A DNA stretch of 64,000 bases from Marinobacter nitratireducens (GTDB lineage Bacteria > Pseudomonadota > Gammaproteobacteria > Pseudomonadales > Oleiphilaceae), in NCBI RefSeq assembly GCF_000708045.1, contig NZ_ANIE01000005.1, forward strand, positions 186,001 to 250,000, read 5' to 3'. Of this stretch, positions 53,937 to 63,608 are shown in pieces. Numbering within the stretch: the first letter of the stretch is position 1; the number at the start of each line of letters is the position of its first letter. The notes under the pieces are model-generated. The model was not told the origin of the DNA. It saw only the letters and a list, made by a program, of their open reading frames with translations, and did no database searches. A program made the translations under genes and the position numbers.

Positions 53937-54599
53937 TTAAGCTACTTTCGTCTCCACGAAAAGCAGATCGTTCAGCTCTAGTGAGAGGGTCTGTCCGGAC
54001 TTGAGAGGACCAACGCCCTTTGGCGTTCCGGTGAGCACGACATCGCCCGGAAGCAGGGAAAAATGACAGCTCATATGTGCGATCAGCGGGACCACAGGGT
54101 TGAGCATATCACCGACATCTCCGGTCTGCTGCCGTTGTCCATCAATATCCAGGGTAAAATGTATGTTGTCCCGGGTAAACTTTTCGGCAGGAACGAACGG
54201 GGACAGCGGACAGGCCCCGTCGAAGGCTTTGGCTCGCTCCCACGGCTGCCCTTTGGATTTGAGCTGGCTCTGGACATCCCGGAGGGTCAGGTCCAGTGCC
54301 AGACCATAGCCCAGAATGGCCGCTTCCGCTTCGCTGGCTGAGGCATTGCTGAGGGGGCGTCCTATGAGCACAGCCAGTTCTGTTTCGAAGTGAACCTCAC
54401 CGCGGTCTTTAGGGACGTCCAGAGGCCGGGTAAGGTACACCGCTGATGTAGAGGGTTTGATGAACAACAGCGGCTCATCGGGGACAGGGTTGTTCAGCTC
54501 ACGGGCGTGCTCAGCGTAGTTACGGCCGATGCAGACGATCTTGCCAAGGGGGAGATGAACCGGTGTGCCGTCTTTCCAGTGATGTTGGTAATCCTGCAT
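53937..54599 (-). CDS. Fumarylacetoacetate hydrolase (FAH) family protein, YcgM-like
   Basis: The 220-residue enzyme belongs to the FAH fold used by acylpyruvases and hydratase-decarboxylases. The motif IVCIGRNYAEHARELNNPVPDEPLLF near 20-45 and the metal-binding acids in VHFETELAVLIGRPL near 69-83 are the family hallmarks. GDVVLTGTPKGVGPL near 191-205 closes it. The start at 54599 is chosen because GGAGGGGAG is directly upstream and the length equals that of E. coli YcgM (219). It lies 22 bases after apt, so it may be co-transcribed. The substrate is probably an acylpyruvate or oxaloacetate analogue. Confidence 0.88.
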   Translation of the reverse strand: MQDYQHHWKDGTPVHLPLGKIVCIGRNYAEHARELNNPVPDEPLLFIKPSTSAVYLTRPLDVPKDRGEVHFETELAVLIGRPLSNASASEAEAAILGYGLALDLTLRDVQSQLKSKGQPWERAKAFDGACPLSPFVPAEKFTRDNIHFTLDIDGQRQQTGDVGDMLNPVVPLIAHMSCHFSLLPGDVVLTGTPKGVGPLKSGQTLSLELNDLLFVETKVA

Positions 54600-54621
54600 C
54601 AATCTCCCCTCCAGCCGCTTT

Positions 54622-55164
54622 TTACTCGCCTTCAAACGAACAGACAGTATAAACCTCTAGCCCTTCATCCTGCAGCTTGCCTGATCCGCCCAGATCCGGG
54701 AGATCAATCATGGCCGCGACTTCCACTATATCGGCACCAATGCGACGAATCAGGCGCGAGGCCGCCAGCATGGTTCCGCCCGTTGCAATCAGATCGTCGA
54801 CGAGGACAACCTTGTCTCCGGGTTTGAAGGCATCTTTGTGGAGTTCGACTGAGGCTGTTCCGTATTCAAGCTCGTAATCCTCGACCAGCGTATCGAAGGG
54901 CAGCTTGCCCTTCTTGCGAACCAGGACCAGTGAAGCGTTCAGCTCGTAAGCGAGGGCAGAGCCAATGATAAATCCGCGGGCATCGACCGCTGCAACCGCA
55001 TCAATGTGCTGGCTATGGTAACGATGGACGAAGGCATCAATCAGCTTCCGGAAAGCGGTTTTATCCTGCAGGACGGTGGTGATGTCTCGGAAGGCAACGC
55101 CCGGTTTGGGCCAGTCGGGCACGGTGCGAATGGCTTTCTTGATATTCTCGGAGAAATAATCCAT
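54622..55164 (-). CDS. apt: Adenine phosphoribosyltransferase
   Basis: Apt salvages adenine by transferring ribose 5-phosphate from PRPP to give AMP. The 180 residues have the family N-terminus with [18 protein letters not shown] near 17-34 and the PRPP loop [17 protein letters not shown] near 118-134. A flexible-loop region [19 protein letters not shown] is near 84-102. It follows the purine permease gene by 29 bp on the same strand, making a purine uptake and salvage unit that may extend into the FAH-family gene. Confidence 0.95.
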   Translation of the reverse strand: MDYFSENIKKAIRTVPDWPKPGVAFRDITTVLQDKTAFRKLIDAFVHRYHSQHIDAVAAVDARGFIIGSALAYELNASLVLVRKKGKLPFDTLVEDYELEYGTASVELHKDAFKPGDKVVLVDDLIATGGTMLAASRLIRRIGADIVEVAAMIDLPDLGGSGKLQDEGLEVYTVCSFEGE

Positions 55165-55193
55165 GGCAGATCCGGATCGGCGCAGGGCGCGGC

Positions 55194-56492
55194 TTACGCC
55201 GCGTCCAGGAAGATGAATTTCAGGATGAAGATAACGGCAATAACGACCACGCTGGCGTTCAAATCAGACCAGCGGCCACTGAGAGCCTTGACGATGGCGT
55301 AGGTGATGAAGCCAAGGGCAATGCCGTTGGCGATGGAAAAGGTCAGCGGCATCATCAGCGCGGTGACCACCGCGGGTGCGGCATCGGTAATATCATCCCA
55401 ATCGACAAGCTTGAGGCCACTGGCCATCAGCACGGCTACATACAGCAGGGCCGGTGCGGTGGCATACGCCGGAATAATGCTGGCAATCGGAGACAGCAAC
55501 AGGCAGGCGAGAAACAGGGCAGCCACGACAACAGCCGTAAGACCGGTCCGGCCGCCGGCCGAAATACCGGCGGTCGATTCAATGTAACTGGTTGTTGTTG
55601 ATGTGCCGAGTGCCGCACCGGACATGGTGGCCACAGAGTCGGACATCAGAGCCCGGCCAAGACGGGGCAACTTGCCGTCCTTGTCCAGCAGTCCGCCACG
55701 CTGGGCCGCACCGATCAGGGTTCCGGAGGTATCGAACAGATCTACGAACAGGAACGCAAAAACAATGCTGATCATGCCAACGTTCAGGGCGCCGGCGATA
55801 TCCAGCTCAAGGAAAGTGGGAGCCAGGCTCGGTGGTGCTGCAATGAACCCATCGTATTCCACCATGCCCAGCGTCATAGCCACAGCCGTAACCGCGATGA
55901 TGCCGATCATCACCGCGCCGGTGATCTGGCGAAAGGAGAGCGCACAGATCAGCACAAAGCCACCGAAGAACAGCAAGCTCTCGGCGACTTTCAAGTCTCC
56001 AAGGCCAACGAGGGTGGCCGGATGATCGACAACGATGCCGGCATTCTTCAGGGCAATCAGTGCCAGGAAGAACCCGATGCCGGCGGAAATACCAAAGCGC
56101 AGGGACATGGGAATGCTGTTGATGATCCATTCCCGCACCTTGAAGATGCTGAGAAGAAAGAAAATCAGACCTGACAGGAAAACCGCACCCAATGCTACCT
56201 GCCAGCTGTAGCCCATGCTGCCAACGACAGTGAACGAGAAAAAGGCGTTCAGGCCCATGCCCGGTGCCAGGGCGATTGGGTAGTTTGCCCAAAGACCCAT
56301 GATCAGCGTGCCGATCGTTGCCGCAAGACAGGTGGCTACGAATACTGCACCAAAGTCCATGCCGGTGGCTGACAGGATGCTTGGGTTGACCACGATGATG
56401 TAGGCCATGGTCAGGAAGGTGGTAATACCCGCGACCACTTCTTTACGAACAGTGGTGCCGTGGGCCTGGAGTTGGAACAATCGCTCGAGCAT
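55194..56492 (-). CDS. NCS2 family purine permease (AzgA-like)
   Basis: This is a proton-coupled uptake system for purine bases such as adenine, guanine or hypoxanthine. The 432 residues have about 12-14 membrane segments. The family motifs [17 protein letters not shown] near 73-89 and [21 protein letters not shown] near 297-317 are clear. This corresponds to the guanine/hypoxanthine (GhxP/AdeP/PbuG) branch rather than xanthine/uracil permeases. The gene starts the permease-apt unit. No riboswitch was recognised in the 167-bp upstream gap. Confidence 0.92.
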   Translation of the reverse strand: MLERLFQLQAHGTTVRKEVVAGITTFLTMAYIIVVNPSILSATGMDFGAVFVATCLAATIGTLIMGLWANYPIALAPGMGLNAFFSFTVVGSMGYSWQVALGAVFLSGLIFFLLSIFKVREWIINSIPMSLRFGISAGIGFFLALIALKNAGIVVDHPATLVGLGDLKVAESLLFFGGFVLICALSFRQITGAVMIGIIAVTAVAMTLGMVEYDGFIAAPPSLAPTFLELDIAGALNVGMISIVFAFLFVDLFDTSGTLIGAAQRGGLLDKDGKLPRLGRALMSDSVATMSGAALGTSTTTSYIESTAGISAGGRTGLTAVVVAALFLACLLLSPIASIIPAYATAPALLYVAVLMASGLKLVDWDDITDAAPAVVTALMMPLTFSIANGIALGFITYAIVKALSGRWSDLNASVVVIAVIFILKFIFLDAA

Positions 56493-56659
56493 GACGTGCC
56501 TGCCTTTCAGGGGTCAAAGTGTGAAAGTTTGGGAATCTGGACTGAACGGAATTCGAAATTGCGTGAAAAAACGGCAATGTTACCGGCTGACGGGCCTCAG
56601 GCCAAGGGATGATCCTTCGTTCAGTATTCGCCCAGGACTAGGGGAATACCGAACCTCGT

Positions 56660-57271
56660 TCAGCCATGATCCCGTTGCAGTCGGATATCAAACCGCACGG
56701 CAGCCATTCGGACAATCACGATGAATAGCAGTCCGATGGTCAACGGTACCGTTTCATTGTGGAAATACCACTGGGAGACAAAATACAGCCAGCAACCGGC
56801 GAATGAGATGGAGGCGTAGATGTGGTCTTTGCGAAAAATGTAGGGAACCTCATTGCACAGAGTATCCCTCAGAGCACCGCCGAAAGTGCCGGTCATCACG
56901 CCAAGTAGAGATGCGATGAACCAGGAGTGGCCCAGGTCCAGAGCCAACTGAGCGCCAAGGATCGAGAAAATGCCCAAGCCGATGGCGTCCGGGAATACGA
57001 TTCTTGATTCCCTGATCCGCTCGGCACGATGCCAGTAACTGAACACAAGAGCCATGCACAGAATCAGAATCGGCTGCTCCTGGTGTTTGATCCAGTACAG
57101 CGGATGGTTGTCCATCATCAGGTCTCGCAGAGTACCGCCGCCAAGTGCCGTGATAAATCCAATGGTGAAAACACCCACCGGGTCCATGTTCTTGGAGCGC
57201 GCCACAATCATGCCGGATATGGCAAAGGCGACAACGCCAATCATTTCAAGCAGGTAGATGATGTCGAACAT
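56660..57271 (-). CDS. TRIC-type cation channel family protein (UPF0126/YicG)
   Basis: The small membrane protein has seven hydrophobic segments arranged as two three-helix repeats. GVVAFAISGMIVARSKNMDPVG near 12-33 and GVMTGTFGGALRDTLCNEVP near 119-138 carry the paired GG-x-LRD motifs seen in prokaryotic TRIC channels. The start at 57271 gives MFDIIYLLEMIG; an in-frame codon 57 bases upstream would add a hydrophilic tail not typical of the family. It lies 167 bp upstream of the permease gene on the same strand, probably as an independent unit. Potassium or other monovalent ions are the expected substrates. Confidence 0.9.
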   Translation of the reverse strand: MFDIIYLLEMIGVVAFAISGMIVARSKNMDPVGVFTIGFITALGGGTLRDLMMDNHPLYWIKHQEQPILILCMALVFSYWHRAERIRESRIVFPDAIGLGIFSILGAQLALDLGHSWFIASLLGVMTGTFGGALRDTLCNEVPYIFRKDHIYASISFAGCWLYFVSQWYFHNETVPLTIGLLFIVIVRMAAVRFDIRLQRDHG

Positions 57272-57537
57272 GACGTGCTCTGGAGATTCAGTGAAAAAGG
57301 ATATGTCTGAGGCGCTGCCGGGCCCCACTCAGGTGCGCGAAGGATAGCGAAAAACGTTACCCAATTCATCTTTCCGATTGGTCAGCGCTCATGGGTTTAT
57401 GTGTTTTGTTGATCCGGTTCAGAGACTTCATAAACAACGCTAATAAAGTTCGATAAGAGAGGATGATTTGCTTCATGGTGAGCCAGCCGTTAGCGTCAAC
57501 GACATAGATCAAGAACAACGTTGATTCAGGAGAATCC

Positions 57538-58518
57538 ATGAAAGCAATCCTCTGCAAGGAATACGGTCCAGCGGAAAAGCTGGTCATTGACGAGATCGCC
57601 AGCCCGGAAGTGAAAGGGCGTGGTGTGAAAGTCCGGGTCAAGGCCGCCGGTCTTAACTTTCCAGACACCCTGATCATCGAGAACAAATACCAGTTCAAGC
57701 CACCGCTGCCTTTCTCCCCGGGTGGGGAAATGGCTGGTGAGGTTGTGGAAGTCGGTGAGAAAGTCACACGTTTCAAGCCGGGCGACCGGGTGGCGGGGCT
57801 GACCGGTTACGGCTCTTTTGCCGAGGAAGTTGTTGTCGCCGAGGACAACCTGCTGCCGGTTCCGGATGGCATGTCTGATGAGAAAGCCGCGGCGTTCACC
57901 ATGGTGTACGGCACCTCCTACCACGCTCTGAAACAACGGGCCAACATTCAGCCCGGTGAGACGCTGCTGGTGCTGGGCGCGAGTGGCGGTGTGGGCCTTG
58001 CGACGGTTGAACTGGGCAAAGCCATGGGTGCAAAGGTTATCGCTGCCGCAAGCTCCGCCGAGAAGCTGGAGGTTGCCAAAGCAGCCGGCGCCGATGAGGT
58101 GATCAACTATTCAGAGGAGTCCCTCAAAGAAGCGGCCAAAAAGCTGACCAAGGGTAAAGGCGTGGATGTCATCTACGATCCGGTCGGCGGGGACTTCACC
58201 GAGCAGGCACTGCGCGCCATGGGCTGGAACGGCCGCCACCTGATCGTTGGCTTTGCCGCCGGTGATATCCCCAAGGTTCCGGCAAACCTCACTCTGCTCA
58301 AGGGCTGTTCCGTGGTCGGTGTTTTCTGGGGCGATTTCACCCGTCGCGAGCCGGAAGTGAATGCCCAGAACATGATTGAGCTGATGCAGCTGTTCGCCGA
58401 AGGCAAAATTGATCCGAAGATCAGCCAGGTGTTCGAGTTTGACGAATACGTGGAGGCTTTGGGGGCCCTGACTGGCCGGACGGCTACCGGGAAGGTGGTG
58501 CTTAAGGTTGGTTCCTGA
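57538..58518 (+). CDS. NADPH:quinone oxidoreductase family protein (zinc-less MDR)
   Basis: The 326-residue enzyme is a medium-chain dehydrogenase/reductase of the zinc-free quinone oxidoreductase group. The N-terminal GroES-like domain has PGGEMAGEVVEVG near 61-73. The Rossmann fold shows VLGASGGVGLATVELGKAMGA near 146-166 and the NADP-type Ala-Ser-Ser near 174. No zinc-binding cysteines are seen. GGAG lies upstream of the ATG. In other bacteria similar proteins reduce quinones, enones or acryloyl-CoA-like compounds; the substrate is open. Two long-stem repeat elements follow its stop. Confidence 0.87.
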   Translation: MKAILCKEYGPAEKLVIDEIASPEVKGRGVKVRVKAAGLNFPDTLIIENKYQFKPPLPFSPGGEMAGEVVEVGEKVTRFKPGDRVAGLTGYGSFAEEVVVAEDNLLPVPDGMSDEKAAAFTMVYGTSYHALKQRANIQPGETLLVLGASGGVGLATVELGKAMGAKVIAAASSAEKLEVAKAAGADEVINYSEESLKEAAKKLTKGKGVDVIYDPVGGDFTEQALRAMGWNGRHLIVGFAAGDIPKVPANLTLLKGCSVVGVFWGDFTRREPEVNAQNMIELMQLFAEGKIDPKISQVFEFDEYVEALGALTGRTATGKVVLKVGS

Positions 58519-58552
58519 GTTTCTGGCTGCTTAGCCTGATAGGGCAGGGGCT

Positions 58553-58660
58553 GTGAGAGCGGGCGGCCCCTCCCAAAAACCGCTTCAAGCACGTCCGTGT
58601 GCGCTTGGCTCCGGCCATCCCTGGCCTCCGACATTTTTGGGAGGGGCCGCCCGCCCTCAC
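58553..58660. repeat. Long-stem intergenic repeat, subtype I, forward copy
   Basis: The left arm (58553-58579) and right arm (58634-58660) are complementary over 27 bases with one mismatch; the arms contain GGGCGGCCCCTCCC and its complement. The core (58580-58633) is 54 nt and starts CCGCTTCAAGCACG. In its small inner dyad CACGTCCGTGTG, the two A-T pairs of the other copies (CACATCCATGTG) become G-T pairs, so pairing would be kept in RNA. The left arm begins 35 bases after the quinone oxidoreductase stop. Confidence 0.85.
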
Positions 58661-58732
58661 GAGATTTAACTCCGGCAGGTGTCTCCAGGGAACGATGGGT
58701 TCTAGCGACTTTATCTGAGATGTCTGCTCGCG

Positions 58733-58834
58733 CTGTTGGTTGTTTCCGCCCAAAAATGTGCGGAGCCATGGATGGCGGAGCCCAAGCGCACATGGATGTG
58801 CTCGTAGCGGTTTTTGGGCGGAAACAACCAACAG
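58733..58834. repeat. Long-stem intergenic repeat, subtype I, inverted copy
   Basis: A perfect 24-bp inverted repeat (58733-58756 with 58811-58834, inner part TTTCCGCCCAAAAA) encloses a 54-nt core (58757-58810). Read on the minus strand the core matches the element at 63609-63722 at all but three positions, and the element at 58553 at most positions. The arms are unrelated to those of either. It faces the neighbouring copy head-on between two convergent genes. Confidence 0.85.
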
Positions 58835-58882
58835 TGCAGCCCCCATATACGGCAGGCCAGGAACAAGATAAAACTCCCAACG

Positions 58883-60712
58883 TCAGAAATTGACCTTCCC
58901 GGCATCAATGTCACCTACCAGCGAGTCGGTCAGCCGCGTGTAGCCGTCGGTTCGTGGCAGCCAGGCGTAGACCTCTTCATTGGGGCGTTCCAGTGAGTAA
59001 CCCAGTTTCTGGATATCCACCTTGCGGTACTTGAACGTACCCGTCTTCTCAATGGCATGGGTCACGCGCACGAAGACCGGGATTGCGTAGGGTGGCAAGT
59101 TGTCTTTCAGGTACGCGAACAGCTTGTTGATATCGAAGTTTTCCACATCGCCCTGAGGCACGAGGGTTACCATGCCCGCTTTGCCGTTGGTGTTTGGAAT
59201 CTCGATGCCGTAGACAATGGCTTCCTCGACCAAGCCGGAGCCATCGATGATGTTTTCCACTTCGGTCGTCGAGACGTTCTCGCCTTTCCAGCGGAAGGTG
59301 TCGCCCATGCGATCGACGAATTGCAGGTGGCGGCAGCCGATTTCGCGGAGCACGTCGCCGGTGTTGAACCAGGAGTCGCCTTTTTTGAAGCCATCCCGGA
59401 GGATCGATTTCTCGGTGGCTTCCTTCTGGGTGTAACCCTCAAAGGCCCACTTCTTGGTGATTTCGCCGATCAGCAGGCCGGGTTCGCCTTTGGTAACCTC
59501 TTCCATAAAGCCTTTATCGTTCCGGATCGGATCCCGGGTGCCCTCATGGAACTTCACCAGCTTGTACGGAGCAGTGGAGAACCCGACCGTGTTATCCATA
59601 TTGAAGAAGTTGCTAAAGCCGATGTTGCCCTCACTGGAAGCATACAGTTCGGCGACCTTTTCGATGCCAAAGCGTTCCTTGAACTCCTTCCAGATGGATG
59701 GGCGCAGGCCGTTGCCGATCATTTTGGTCAGGCTGTGGTTTCTGTCCTGATCGCTTGCAGGTTGGTTCAGCAGGTAGCGGCACAGTTCGCCCACGTATCC
59801 GAAGGTGGTGGCGTGGTAGCGTCGGATATCGTCCCAGAATGCGCTGGCGGAGAATTTCCGGCGGATAGCAATGGCAGAGCCACCGGCAAGTACCGAGCCC
59901 CAGCAGACAATAAGGGCGGTCGCATGGTAAAGGGGCAGGGTGCAATAGAGTACGTCGTCAGGTTCCATGGATAGTGACATCAAGCCAAAGCCGCCATAGG
60001 CCTTGATGAACTTTCGGTGTGACCCCGGGGCGGCTTTGGGAAGCCCGGTTGTGCCGGATGTGTAAATGTACACGGCGGTGTCGCCCATCCTGGGGGCATC
60101 ACTTAGCACCGGGTTTTCGCGGTTATAGGTGCTGACTGCCTGAGCCATGTTTAGGTAGCCCTCAGGCTCATCACCGAACACGGCCTGGGTATTTGCATCG
60201 GCAAAGAACAGGAACGGTGTCGCGTGTCCTGTCTTTATGTCATCACGGACATCATTGAAGGCGCTCAGGTGTTCTTCGCCAACGACTACCATGGCGGGTT
60301 CGATCAGGTTGATGCTGTGGGTGAGTACTTTGCCCTTTTGGGAGGTGTTGAGCATGGCGCAGGCCACGCCGAGCTTGGCAGCTCCGGCAACCACCGCAAG
60401 CAGTTCCGGACGGTTATCCAGAAGAACGGCGATGGCGTCGCCTTTCCTCAGCCCCTGGGCCTGAAGAAAACGGGCGATCTGGTTTGCCCAGCTGTTGAAC
60501 TCGCTCCAGCTCAGAGACCGGTCTTCATACATAATCGCCGGGCGCTGGCCATATTTTTCGGCGTTTTGCTCAATCAGCGTACCGAGCGTCAGTTCTTTGT
60601 TCTCGTTATCAACCGCATAGTAGTAGAAGCCCTTGGCAATGGAGGGTAGGCGCCGAAGCACGTCTGGGATGCTGCGGGCGATATCAAGGGCTGATACGTT
60701 GTTGTCACTCAT
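58883..60712 (-). CDS. atuH: Long-chain acyl-CoA synthetase, AtuH-like
   Basis: This FATP-type AMP-forming ligase probably activates terpenoic (citronellic, geranic) or long-chain acids. The 609 residues include the adenylate motif YIYTSGTTGLPKAAPGSHRK near 199-218, SEGNIGF near 349 and GDSWFNTGDVLREIG near 447-461. GRLVDRMGDTFRWKGENVST-type ending is seen as FVDRMGDTFRWKGENVSTTE near 467-486. The start at 60712 follows GGGAG. The order hydratase, biotin carboxylase, SDR, ligase on this strand equals atuE-F-G-H of Pseudomonas aeruginosa, which is why the terpene role is preferred to general fatty acid activation. Confidence 0.75.
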   Translation of the reverse strand: MSDNNVSALDIARSIPDVLRRLPSIAKGFYYYAVDNENKELTLGTLIEQNAEKYGQRPAIMYEDRSLSWSEFNSWANQIARFLQAQGLRKGDAIAVLLDNRPELLAVVAGAAKLGVACAMLNTSQKGKVLTHSINLIEPAMVVVGEEHLSAFNDVRDDIKTGHATPFLFFADANTQAVFGDEPEGYLNMAQAVSTYNRENPVLSDAPRMGDTAVYIYTSGTTGLPKAAPGSHRKFIKAYGGFGLMSLSMEPDDVLYCTLPLYHATALIVCWGSVLAGGSAIAIRRKFSASAFWDDIRRYHATTFGYVGELCRYLLNQPASDQDRNHSLTKMIGNGLRPSIWKEFKERFGIEKVAELYASSEGNIGFSNFFNMDNTVGFSTAPYKLVKFHEGTRDPIRNDKGFMEEVTKGEPGLLIGEITKKWAFEGYTQKEATEKSILRDGFKKGDSWFNTGDVLREIGCRHLQFVDRMGDTFRWKGENVSTTEVENIIDGSGLVEEAIVYGIEIPNTNGKAGMVTLVPQGDVENFDINKLFAYLKDNLPPYAIPVFVRVTHAIEKTGTFKYRKVDIQKLGYSLERPNEEVYAWLPRTDGYTRLTDSLVGDIDAGKVNF

Positions 60713-60781
60713 AGTTGCTCCCGTGGGCAATCGGATTTGTTGTCTGTGTATCCTGTCCCTTGCCCCGGAAACAACGGGGGC

Positions 60782-61609
60782 TTATTCCAGGAACAGATCC
60801 GGCATCAGGGATTTTTCACCCTGTTCATACCGGTAATGTTCGAAGTCGTCGATGCCTTCGGCCCTGAGCACGTCTTCATCGATCAGGTTTTCACCGCTTA
60901 GCTCGCTGGCGCTTTTGCCCAGGATGCTAACGGCGGCATCCGCCATAATCTCGGGTTTTCGCCCATGTGCCATCATTTGCGGGCCTCCGGCCTCGAATTC
61001 GATGGCCGATGTGGCGATCAACGTCTTTGGCCACAGCGTGTTGACGGCTATGCCGTAGCGTCTGAATTCTTCTGCCATGCCAATGCTCAACATTGTCATG
61101 GCGTATTTTGTCGTGGTGTATGGCCCATATTGGGCAAACCACTTCTTGTCCAGGTTCAGCGGTGGCGACAGGCTGAGAATATGGGCCTGTTCTGAGTCCT
61201 TCAGGTAAGGCAACGCCGCCTGGCTGCAGTTGAACACGGCCCGGGCATTGACCTGGTGCATCAGGTCGTAGCGACTGATCTTGAGATTTTCTACGCCCGT
61301 CAGCCGGATCGCGCCTGCGTTGTTCACCAGGGCGTCGATGCCTCCAAACTGGTCGGCTGCTTCGTCCATCCGTTGTCGGACTTGTTTCTCATCACGGACA
61401 TCCAGCACCAGCGGTAAGGCATTTCCCCCGGCGGCCTGTATCTCCTCCGCAACGGAGTGAATCGTGCCCGGCAGTTTGGGGTGTGGGGTATCGGATTTGG
61501 CCGCAACCACCACGTTGGCGCCTTGTCTGGCGCAAGCGATGGCAATGGCTCGGCCGATACCCCGGCTGGCACCGGTAATAAATACGGTTCGGTTGTTCAG
61601 TGTGTCCAT
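60782..61609 (-). CDS. atuG: Short-chain dehydrogenase/reductase, AtuG-like (HSDL2 type)
   Basis: The 275-residue SDR resembles HSDL2-type dehydrogenases and AtuG. The NAD(P) motif TGASRGIGRAIA lies at 12-23, with AAKSDTPHPKLPGTIHSVAEEI near 36-57 typical of this subgroup. NNAGAIRL near 95-102 and the active-site YTTTKYAMTMLS near 163-174 (Tyr-X3-Lys) follow. The usual catalytic serine position shows SLSPPLN near 146. In Atu pathways it is proposed to act on citronellol/geraniol or a later hydroxy-acyl step. The start shares a base with the atuF-like stop (ATGGACAC after the TGA overlap), so the two genes are coupled. Confidence 0.75.
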   Translation of the reverse strand: MDTLNNRTVFITGASRGIGRAIAIACARQGANVVVAAKSDTPHPKLPGTIHSVAEEIQAAGGNALPLVLDVRDEKQVRQRMDEAADQFGGIDALVNNAGAIRLTGVENLKISRYDLMHQVNARAVFNCSQAALPYLKDSEQAHILSLSPPLNLDKKWFAQYGPYTTTKYAMTMLSIGMAEEFRRYGIAVNTLWPKTLIATSAIEFEAGGPQMMAHGRKPEIMADAAVSILGKSASELSGENLIDEDVLRAEGIDDFEHYRYEQGEKSLMPDLFLE

Positions 61610-63576
61610 CAGGCGTTCTCCGGCTCGGCTGTCTCTGTCGCGGTTATCTCCACCAGGAGCTGGTTGCGATGCACCTGGTCACCACTCTTGACCAGCAGCT
61701 GCCCCACGATACCGTCGCGCTCGGCTTTGACTGGATGCTCCATCTTCATTGCCTCCAGTATGACCAGTGTATCGCCCTGTTTTACTGTCGCTCCGGGCTC
61801 GACCAGTACATCGATGACCGCGCCGTCCATGGTCGCCTGCACTCGGCCGCTACCGGCTCCCCCTGCGCCTTCAGGCGGCTGGTGGGTCACATCCTGAACA
61901 GTCCATGCCATGCCAGACGACTGCAAATATAGGTAATCGCCTGCTCGATGGTATTGGCAACGCTGACGAATGCCGTTGTCGATCATGCACAGCTGATCCG
62001 GCTCTGCTGAGATCACCTCGAGGCTGTGGGTTTGGTCTTCCGTACTGGCGGTCCAGCGGTTTCCGGTTCTGTTGAGCTTTACCTCGACCGTTTGTTCACC
62101 CGTCGACAGTTTGATGGGGGTGGTGGTGGACAGGGCATTGCCCCAGGCCGCTTGGCCTGAAATGCCATGATCAAGGATGCAGCCGGCGATGGCTAGCTCG
62201 CGGATGCCCGGCTTCATGGGATTGACGGAAGGGTCATCCCGGAAGTGCTGCTGGAGGAAGGCGGTGGTTGCCTCGCCTTTGCCGAATACGTCATTGCTGA
62301 TAATGCGGCTCAGGAAGTAACGGTTGGTGGTCACGCCAAAAATCGCGGTGTCATCAAGTGCGCGGACCAAGCGTCGGCGGGCTTCATCCCGATTGCTACC
62401 CCAGGCAATGACTTTGGCCAGCATGGGGTCGTAGTGTGGGGTGACATCGTCACCGGAGCGTACACCGGTATCAAAACGGATGCCGTCACCTGCGGCAGGG
62501 CTAAACTGATGCAGGGTACCGGTTTGCGGGGTGAATTCCATCGCCGGGTCTTCTGCGTACAGGCGTACTTCGATGGCGTGACCCTGAAGCTGGATCTGGT
62601 CCTGTGCAAGCGGCAGGGGCTGGCCTTCGGCGACTGCCAGCTGCCAGGCAACCAGATCCTGGCCGGTAATGAGCTCGGTCACCGGGTGTTCCACTTGCAG
62701 GCGGGTGTTCATTTCCAGGAAGTAGAAGTTCCGATCTTTATCGACGAGGAATTCGACGGTACCTGCACCTTCGTACTGGCAGGCGAGGGCGGCTTTGACA
62801 GCAGCCTCGCCCATGGCAGCCCGGAGCTCGGGTGTCACGAAGGGAGACGGTGCTTCCTCGACGACTTTCTGGTGCCTGCGCTGAACCGAGCAGTCTCTTT
62901 CGCCCAGATAAACGGCGTTGCCGTGGCGATCTGCGAAGACCTGGATCTCTACGTGTCTCGGCTCAATGACGGCTTTTTCAAGGATGAGCTCGTCATCGCC
63001 GAAAGCCTGTTTGGCTTCGGATCGGGCGCGCTTGATGTTGTCGGCCAGCTCGCTTTCGTTCTGCACCAGGCGCATGCCGCGACCGCCCCCGCCGGCGGAG
63101 GCTTTGATCATGAGAGGGTAACCAACATCGGCCGCGGCTGAGGTCAGTTCCTCATCGCTGGCGTTATTGCCCTCATAGCCGGGGACCACGGGAACGCCGG
63201 CTTCCTGCATGGCAATTTTGGAGCGACGTTTGCTGCCCATGAGTTCAATGGCCCCCGCGGGTGGACCGACAAATACCAGACCGGCAGCCTGGCAGGCCTC
63301 TGCAAATGCGGCGTTTTCCGAGAGGAATCCGTAACCGGGGTGGATGCAGTCTGCGCCAGTTTTTTGGGCGGCGTCGAGAATGGCTTCGGCATTGAGATAG
63401 GAGGCGGATACCTGGGCCGGTCCGATGCAGACAGCTTCATCGGCCATGTCTACATGCAGCGAATTGGCGTCTGCCTCGGAATAGACGGCGACGGTGCGGT
63501 AGCCCAGGGATTTTGCCGTGCGGATCACCCTGACGGCAATTTCGCCGCGGTTGGCTATAAGAAGTTTACTGAGCAT
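61609..63576 (-). CDS. atuF: Acyl-CoA carboxylase alpha subunit, AtuF-like (biotin carboxylase/BCCP)
   Basis: The 655 residues contain a biotin carboxylase (1-450) and a C-terminal biotinyl domain. ATP-grasp GGGGRGMRLV is near 162-171, and the biotin lysine in EAMKMEH is Lys611. With its beta subunit it would carboxylate geranyl-CoA (AtuCF) or methylcrotonyl-CoA (MCC). I favour AtuF because the next genes are an SDR and an acyl-CoA synthetase, as in the atu cluster, and not the HMG-CoA lyase of leucine clusters. The beta subunit is not in the window. Specificity cannot be proved from the alpha subunit alone. Confidence 0.75.
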   Translation of the reverse strand: MLSKLLIANRGEIAVRVIRTAKSLGYRTVAVYSEADANSLHVDMADEAVCIGPAQVSASYLNAEAILDAAQKTGADCIHPGYGFLSENAAFAEACQAAGLVFVGPPAGAIELMGSKRRSKIAMQEAGVPVVPGYEGNNASDEELTSAAADVGYPLMIKASAGGGGRGMRLVQNESELADNIKRARSEAKQAFGDDELILEKAVIEPRHVEIQVFADRHGNAVYLGERDCSVQRRHQKVVEEAPSPFVTPELRAAMGEAAVKAALACQYEGAGTVEFLVDKDRNFYFLEMNTRLQVEHPVTELITGQDLVAWQLAVAEGQPLPLAQDQIQLQGHAIEVRLYAEDPAMEFTPQTGTLHQFSPAAGDGIRFDTGVRSGDDVTPHYDPMLAKVIAWGSNRDEARRRLVRALDDTAIFGVTTNRYFLSRIISNDVFGKGEATTAFLQQHFRDDPSVNPMKPGIRELAIAGCILDHGISGQAAWGNALSTTTPIKLSTGEQTVEVKLNRTGNRWTASTEDQTHSLEVISAEPDQLCMIDNGIRQRCQYHRAGDYLYLQSSGMAWTVQDVTHQPPEGAGGAGSGRVQATMDGAVIDVLVEPGATVKQGDTLVILEAMKMEHPVKAERDGIVGQLLVKSGDQVHRNQLLVEITATETAEPENA

Positions 63577-63608
63577 GGTTATATCTCATTCTTGCATGGG
63601 AGTTAGCC

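Noticed and set aside
56493-56659. Possible purine riboswitch before the permease gene
   Set aside because: That side lies on the permease 5' flank, but no three-way junction or conserved purine-riboswitch bases were seen.
58883-63576. Leucine/isovalerate (liu) degradation cluster
   Set aside because: HMG-CoA lyase is absent after the carboxylase; an SDR and an acyl-CoA synthetase follow instead, as in atu clusters.
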